Translations under genes and position numbers: made by a program
The notes under the pieces: model-generated
Database searches by the model: none
Seen by the model: the letters and a program-made list of their open reading frames with translations, nothing else
What the model was told of the DNA's origin: nothing
Shown here: piece by piece, positions 59,848 through 64,000 of the stretch
Numbering within the stretch: the first letter of the stretch is position 1
Layout of the letters: each line of letters starts with the position of its first letter
DNA from: Bacillus sp. DTU_2020_1000418_1_SI_GHA_SEK_038
GTDB taxonomy: Bacteria > Bacillota > Bacilli > Bacillales > Cytobacillaceae
Direction: 5' to 3'
Assembly (NCBI RefSeq): GCF_032341175.1
Contig: NZ_CP135435.1
Span: forward strand, 310,001-374,000
Length of the DNA: 64,000 bases

Positions 59848-60372
59848 ATGTCGTTTGAGAGTGTTAAGGCTCATTTTAAAAAGTGGAATCGCGATGAGGA
59901 TATAATGGAGTTTGACGTATCAAGCGCGACTGTCGACCTAGCAGCTGAAGCTATTGGCGTTATTCCTGCACGAATTGCTAAAACCTTATCCTTTAGAGGA
60001 GAAGGGGACCATGCTATTCTAATTGTTGCAGCAGGCGATGCGAAAATTGATAATAAGAAATTTCGCCAATCCTTTGGTTTTAAAGCGCGGATGCTTTCGG
60101 CTGAAGAGGTGGTGGAGCAAACTGGCCATGTCATTGGGGGAGTATGCCCTTTTGGTTTGGCCAATGATTTAGACGTCTATTTAGATGTTTCAATGAAACG
60201 CTTTGAAACACTTTTTCCTGCATGCGGCAGTACAAACTCTGCAATCGAGTTGACCTGTGATGAAATTTTTGAATATGCAGCGGCTAAAGAATGGGTTGAT
60301 GTCTGCAAGGGATGGGAAGAGGAACAAGAGAGAGAAGCTGTTACAGCACTTACCAATCAGACTGGAAATTAA
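59848..60372 (+). CDS. YbaK/EbsC-family aminoacyl-tRNA deacylase-like protein
   Basis: A 174-residue YbaK-type protein. Typical features are the start IMEFDVSSATVDLAAEAIGV, the conserved Lys in RIAKTLSF near residue 45, GGVCPFG near residue 98, and ACGSTNSAIELT near residue 125. Relatives hydrolyse mischarged aminoacyl-tRNAs such as Cys-tRNA(Pro). A terminator follows. Confidence 0.82.
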   Translation: MSFESVKAHFKKWNRDEDIMEFDVSSATVDLAAEAIGVIPARIAKTLSFRGEGDHAILIVAAGDAKIDNKKFRQSFGFKARMLSAEEVVEQTGHVIGGVCPFGLANDLDVYLDVSMKRFETLFPACGSTNSAIELTCDEIFEYAAAKEWVDVCKGWEEEQEREAVTALTNQTGN

Positions 60373-60401
60373 ATTTAACTAGATAAGTTCGGGTATAGAA
60401 A

Positions 60402-60455
60402 CACCCTATTCCATTCACGTCGATAAAGACAAGAATGAAATAGGGTGCTTTTTTT
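60402..60455 (+). terminator. Terminator after the YbaK gene
   Basis: A 15-bp inverted repeat (60402-60416 with 60433-60447, one mismatch at most) and seven T. Confidence 0.85.
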
Positions 60456-60652
60456 GAAAAATTGACGAAATCCTTACTGAGATTTTCCCTTCTGTCATGG
60501 TTGTAACCAAACTGTAAATAACTCGGGTAAACCCTATTGGGACAAGGTTTGTAGTCTGTAATATTTCTTAATGGAAGGATTTGGAGCAAAAGCCCCTTTT
60601 AGTTCCATGTTAAAATTAGGACAAGTCAAAAAAACACATCAGGAGGTAACAC

Positions 60653-61639
60653 ATGAATAAGCGAATAGTTACAACAACACTTGCAGTAGCGCTAGGAGTT
60701 AGTTCTTTAGGTGCATTTCCATCCGTTATGCAGCCGCTGAAAGCTTCTGCAGGAACAGTAGATGCAATGAAGGCTCCGGCACCTTTCCAGCCGATAGAAG
60801 CTTCTGCAGCAACAGTTAGTTCTACGAGTAATCAGAAAGCTGTTGAAGCAAAGGCTGATGAAATCATTAAATTTGCTAAGAGTTTAATTGGGAAAGCGAC
60901 ATATGGAGGAAATTACAGCTATACTTATCCATACCAATTTAAATGTGCATCGTTTATAGACTTTGTATTTCAATCTAAAGGTGTTCATTTAGGCAGCCGT
61001 GATGAAGATTATATGATTAAGCAAGGGACGTATGTTCCTAGAAGTCAACTTCAAAAAGGCGATTTAGTTTTCTTTAGAAGTTCAGCTACAGCAACCGTTC
61101 CAAACCATGCTGGGATCTATATTGGAGATAATAAAATTATTCATATGGCAAACACAAAATTAAACATTACTATTTCCGATTTAGATAGCACTTCCTACTA
61201 TAGAAATAATTATATGACTGCACGTAGAGTACTGCCATCTTTACTGCCATCAAACCCGCCAACTAAAGCAGATAACATTGTTGAAGATGCTTATGATCTT
61301 ATGGATAATGTAACAATGGGCCGAGTTAACGATGAAAAATCTATGAAATTTACTGGCGCTGGCTACGTAAACTATATTTACAAATTAAATGGCGTTAACT
61401 TAGGAAAAACTTCTGTAACTCAGCTTTCAAAATTAGGTAAAACAGTATCACGCTCTAACTTGAAAAAAGGCGATTTAATTTTTATTAATAGTACAGTAGG
61501 TTCAACAACACCAACTAGGGTTGCTATTTATGCTGGTGAACACCGTATTATAGTGCCAAGTTCACAAGGCATTAGTTCAAGAGTTCTATTGTCCGATTAT
61601 TATAGCAAGCACTATATGTATGCAAAGCGCGTATATTAA
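60653..61639 (+). CDS. Secreted NlpC/P60 protein with second, inactive-looking domain
   Basis: A 328-residue secreted protein with a signal peptide near residues 1-32. The first NlpC/P60 domain (about residues 66-195) has all catalytic residues: Cys98 in QFKCASF, His152 in PNHAGIYIG and His164 in KIIHMA. The second (about 205-328) aligns along its length but has Gly235, Arg289 and Val301 at those positions. The first domain should cut peptidoglycan stem peptides. AGGAGG site; ends in a terminator at 61686. Confidence 0.83.
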   Translation: MNKRIVTTTLAVALGVSSLGAFPSVMQPLKASAGTVDAMKAPAPFQPIEASAATVSSTSNQKAVEAKADEIIKFAKSLIGKATYGGNYSYTYPYQFKCASFIDFVFQSKGVHLGSRDEDYMIKQGTYVPRSQLQKGDLVFFRSSATATVPNHAGIYIGDNKIIHMANTKLNITISDLDSTSYYRNNYMTARRVLPSLLPSNPPTKADNIVEDAYDLMDNVTMGRVNDEKSMKFTGAGYVNYIYKLNGVNLGKTSVTQLSKLGKTVSRSNLKKGDLIFINSTVGSTTPTRVAIYAGEHRIIVPSSQGISSRVLLSDYYSKHYMYAKRVY

Positions 61640-61685
61640 TAGAATAACTGTGTTAGGACAAGTCATGTCCATTTAGAAAAAATTC

Positions 61686-61730
61686 AAAAGAGGCATTCGT
61701 ATGCGAAAGAGCTGCGAATGCTTCTTTTTA
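61686..61730. terminator. Terminator between NlpC/P60 and YheC/D genes
   Basis: AAAAGAGGCATTCG pairs with CGAATGCTTCTTTT, with T on one side and A on the other, serving convergent genes. Confidence 0.75.
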
Positions 61731-61748
61731 TATCCTAAAAAAATCTGC

Positions 61749-62525
61749 CTAATTGCCGATTTGATCTTCGAGATGCATTTTCCGGATCGCTTTGATTCGT
61801 TTTCGCATTTCCCCATTGCCAATCTTAGAAAAATTGCCGACTCCTGGGCTTGTATTTATTTCAAATATTACTGGTTTCCTAAACTGATTAATGCCAAAGT
61901 CTATCCCATACTCTATTTGTGGTACTGCTGATGCAGCCACTTTTGCTGATATTGCAGATGCTTCCATTATGAGCTTAATCATATTATTCTTCTCTTTATT
62001 TCTCATCTTTAAATGTTCAGATAACAATGTATCAATCGTCATAACTTGAGCTCCCCGGTTTGCATTGATCACTCCATTTTCCGTTGTTTCTTCCGTTGCA
62101 ATCTTTCCATATATCCCTCCAATCAGCCATTCCCCCCTAAGAATCTGAGCATGTACTCGAATGGATAGAGGAAACCCATCGGGAGTTATGCTTTGGATAC
62201 CCTCTTGAACAATATATCCCCCAAATCTATTAATTGGATGCAGATGGGGTTCGAAATCTTTAATGTTGACGACGTCCATTTGTATTTTTTTTCCATCAAG
62301 ACTATAGCCATTAAAACAGTAAAGTCCATTTTTATTTCTATAAACTTTAAAAATGCCTTTTCCTTGCCCGCCTCTATCATTTTTTAAATAGACATATTCA
62401 TACCGATCTAGTAAATCAGTTAGGTTTTTAGTGGTATATAGCTTTGTTTCAGGAATGTATTTAGTGAGTAAGGGATGTTCACTTAACAGTGTATATTGCC
62501 TCCATTTACCAAGTCGTTCCTTCAA
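61749..62525 (-). CDS. YheC/YheD-family ATP-grasp protein
   Basis: A 258-residue protein of the YheC/YheD type, linked to the endospore coat in Bacillus. It starts KERLGKWRQYTLLSEHPLL and has the ATP-grasp parts YVYLKNDRGGQGKGIFKVY, the acid-rich stretch YGIDFGINQ and EINTSPGVGNFS, with the metal-binding Glu-Asn. TTG 62525 is favoured because GAGGTG lies 6 nt upstream; the GTG at 62534 overlaps that site. ATP-grasp enzymes join a carboxylate to an amine; the product here is unknown. Confidence 0.75.
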   Translation of the reverse strand: MKERLGKWRQYTLLSEHPLLTKYIPETKLYTTKNLTDLLDRYEYVYLKNDRGGQGKGIFKVYRNKNGLYCFNGYSLDGKKIQMDVVNIKDFEPHLHPINRFGGYIVQEGIQSITPDGFPLSIRVHAQILRGEWLIGGIYGKIATEETTENGVINANRGAQVMTIDTLLSEHLKMRNKEKNNMIKLIMEASAISAKVAASAVPQIEYGIDFGINQFRKPVIFEINTSPGVGNFSKIGNGEMRKRIKAIRKMHLEDQIGN

Positions 62526-62620
62526 TACATACACCTCATTTATGGTAATTTGGTCTTACTTTTATTGTATGGATTTAGCGGCAATTCCGTTTGGGTAAGT
62601 GTATTAGAAAAACTTAACAA

Positions 62621-63943
62621 TTAATTTGAGTCATTTTTATTCTTTCTTTGGCTCTTCATAACCTTCCTAATATTCGTGTAGATGTCTTTATCCTTTAGTC
62701 CTGAAAACATCGAAAGGTCAGGTTTATAGTTTCCTTCAATGATCCAAATGTCCCCTTTCTCGCTAATTCCGATGTCAAAGCCAATCATCTTAATATCAGG
62801 ATGGTTTACTTCAAGCTGTTCGCTTGCAAAAATACAGATGCTGTCTACTTCATATTCCAATTGGTTCAAATTTGTCACTGAAAAGTTTGAGTTATGAAGA
62901 CTTTCACCAAGACTTAATAGCTTCTGAGCGGCATTCGTTACAAAGAAACCTTTACCAGCCACTTTTACAATTTTTCCGGTTACTATCCAGGATGATTCCA
63001 CCTTCTGGACAATGACTCTAACATCTAGCGGACAGCCATCTATCTCTGCTAATGACAATCTTTCCTGAACAAGATATTGATTCTTTGAAAGATATTTAGT
63101 GTGAATAAAATCATAGGTTTCTTCCATATTGGATTTAATTTGCTTTATTCTTCCTGTATGGATTTCAAAGGTAGAAGAATCTGTCATAGTAATCTTTACA
63201 ATTCCTAATCCATGTTGGCCAACACAAGGCTTAATGATAATTTCATTATATTTATTAAGGTATTCGTTAAAGGAAACTTTTGTAAGTAAGTCCGTTTTCG
63301 GCACGAATGGAGAGATTGAATGATTTGTAGAGAGTGTCTGGAACTGGTTCCATTTACTTTTCGGAAAATGCAGAATTGAATCTTGAATCCAGAGACCTCT
63401 CATTAACTCGTATCCAATCTCTAATACAACAGTATGACAATCGGGATAAAAGTCTCCTAGCTTTTTGGCAGCCAATATAGATAAATTCTCCATTTTATCA
63501 TCAAAATTGAAATACTTACCTATGGGGGAGCCATATTTGTCTGTACTAGACATATAGTGCCACTCTGTTGCAGGCGAATTTCGGTGAAGGGTGACCAAAT
63601 AGAAGTAGAATGGACCTTGAAATAAACCTGAGTGTGGCCTTGCTGGCTGAATAATATTATTCTTATGTTTTAATTTATTTTTTCTTAAATACTGATAAAG
63701 ATCTTCTCTATCTATAAATGCATCCTCGTTCACTTCTGAGAAGATCTTAAACTTATTATTTTTAAAGGTAACAAAGACTTCGCCCCAGCCAAAAGCAGGT
63801 TTAATGACAACCGACTTATACTTCTCTAAAAATGAAAATAATGTTGCTTCAGAAAATAATTCAGTTTCTAAAAGATGCTTAGAGAAGCTTTCATCTGAAT
63901 GTAATATTTTAAATTGACTCATTCGACCTTTGCTGGGCCTCAA
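62621..63943 (-). CDS. YheC/YheD-family protein with tandem ATP-grasp modules
   Basis: About 440 residues made of two related modules. Each begins with a KGRMSQFKIL or KSKWNQFQTL entry, a PETxL-like turn and a KPxxGxxG nucleotide loop (IKPAFGWGEVFV and IKPCVGQHGLGIVKI). Only the second module has the complete late ATP-grasp section (DIGISEKGDIWIIEGNYKPD). I prefer TTG 63943, 9 nt after AGGGAG, which puts the start at the same place as the neighbour; ATG 63973 is possible. The gene reaches almost to the window edge. Spore-coat association is inferred from the family. Confidence 0.68.
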   Translation of the reverse strand: MRPSKGRMSQFKILHSDESFSKHLLETELFSEATLFSFLEKYKSVVIKPAFGWGEVFVTFKNNKFKIFSEVNEDAFIDREDLYQYLRKNKLKHKNNIIQPARPHSGLFQGPFYFYLVTLHRNSPATEWHYMSSTDKYGSPIGKYFNFDDKMENLSILAAKKLGDFYPDCHTVVLEIGYELMRGLWIQDSILHFPKSKWNQFQTLSTNHSISPFVPKTDLLTKVSFNEYLNKYNEIIIKPCVGQHGLGIVKITMTDSSTFEIHTGRIKQIKSNMEETYDFIHTKYLSKNQYLVQERLSLAEIDGCPLDVRVIVQKVESSWIVTGKIVKVAGKGFFVTNAAQKLLSLGESLHNSNFSVTNLNQLEYEVDSICIFASEQLEVNHPDIKMIGFDIGISEKGDIWIIEGNYKPDLSMFSGLKDKDIYTNIRKVMKSQRKNKNDSN

Positions 63944-64000
63944 TGTTCCCATCTCCCTAAAATGTTCATGCATTATTATATTCAGTCAAAGAGTTTTTTC

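Overview
The window comes from a low-GC Gram-positive bacterium of the family Bacillaceae (Bacillus sensu lato). The evidence is a Bacillus-type rRNA operon followed by a long tRNA cluster, SAM-I (S-box) leaders in front of methionine-salvage operons, yclNOPQ-type petrobactin uptake, YheC/YheD spore-coat ATP-grasp proteins, IDEAL and DUF4275 proteins, and strong AGGAGG-type ribosome binding sites with some TTG and GTG starts. I cannot name the species.

Layout. 1-0.9 kb: the start of a MutS2-like gene on the minus strand, behind a long leader with a 7-codon upstream ORF and two terminators. 1-12 kb: a lone quinone oxidoreductase, then a GntR-controlled catabolic cluster containing a luciferase-like monooxygenase, FMN reductase, AA_synth/DUF1185 protein, alpha/beta hydrolase, two aldehyde dehydrogenases, a YciI protein, an isochorismatase-fold hydrolase and an NCS1 nucleobase-type transporter. 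The regulator's probable operator occurs three times before gntR and once before the isochorismatase gene. 12-19.5 kb: chemoreceptor, GNAT acetyltransferase, metallophosphoesterase with SH3-like tail, 2-hydroxyacid dehydrogenase, amino-acid permease, lipoprotein. 19.6-24 kb: a sulfonate/nitrate-type ABC transporter with a DUF4242 protein and an acyl-CoA-dehydrogenase-fold flavoenzyme. 24.2 kb: a triple-LysM protein.

25.1-33 kb: three tandem rrn promoters, 16S-23S-5S and 17 tRNA genes. The tRNA block contains truncated copies of the 5' ends of three of its own tRNA genes (fMet, Phe, Gly-TCC), each followed by a 119-126 nt insert and then the complete gene. The inserts fall into two apparent families. 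33-38 kb: IDEAL protein, Fur-boxed petrobactin-type uptake operon with a heme-degrading monooxygenase, DUF4275 protein with a heptad-repeat tail beyond its stop codon. 38.6-44.3 kb: VanZ protein, phosphonate ABC transporter behind a PhoP-type box, divergent 5'-nucleotidase-like enzyme.

44.3-54 kb: the methionine salvage locus. Divergent operons mtnWXBD (minus) and mtnKA plus a ribose-type ABC transporter (plus) each start with an S-box riboswitch. Together they would import 5-methylthioribose, phosphorylate it and convert it back towards methionine when SAM is low. 54-60.4 kb: YitT-family protein, cystine-type ABC transporter (minus), divergent acyl-CoA-dehydrogenase-like enzyme, YbaK protein. 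60.6-64 kb: NlpC/P60 protein with a catalytically dead second domain, then two YheC/YheD ATP-grasp proteins.

I see no CRISPR array, prophage or intact transposase. All functional calls come from reading the sequence; no database search was run.
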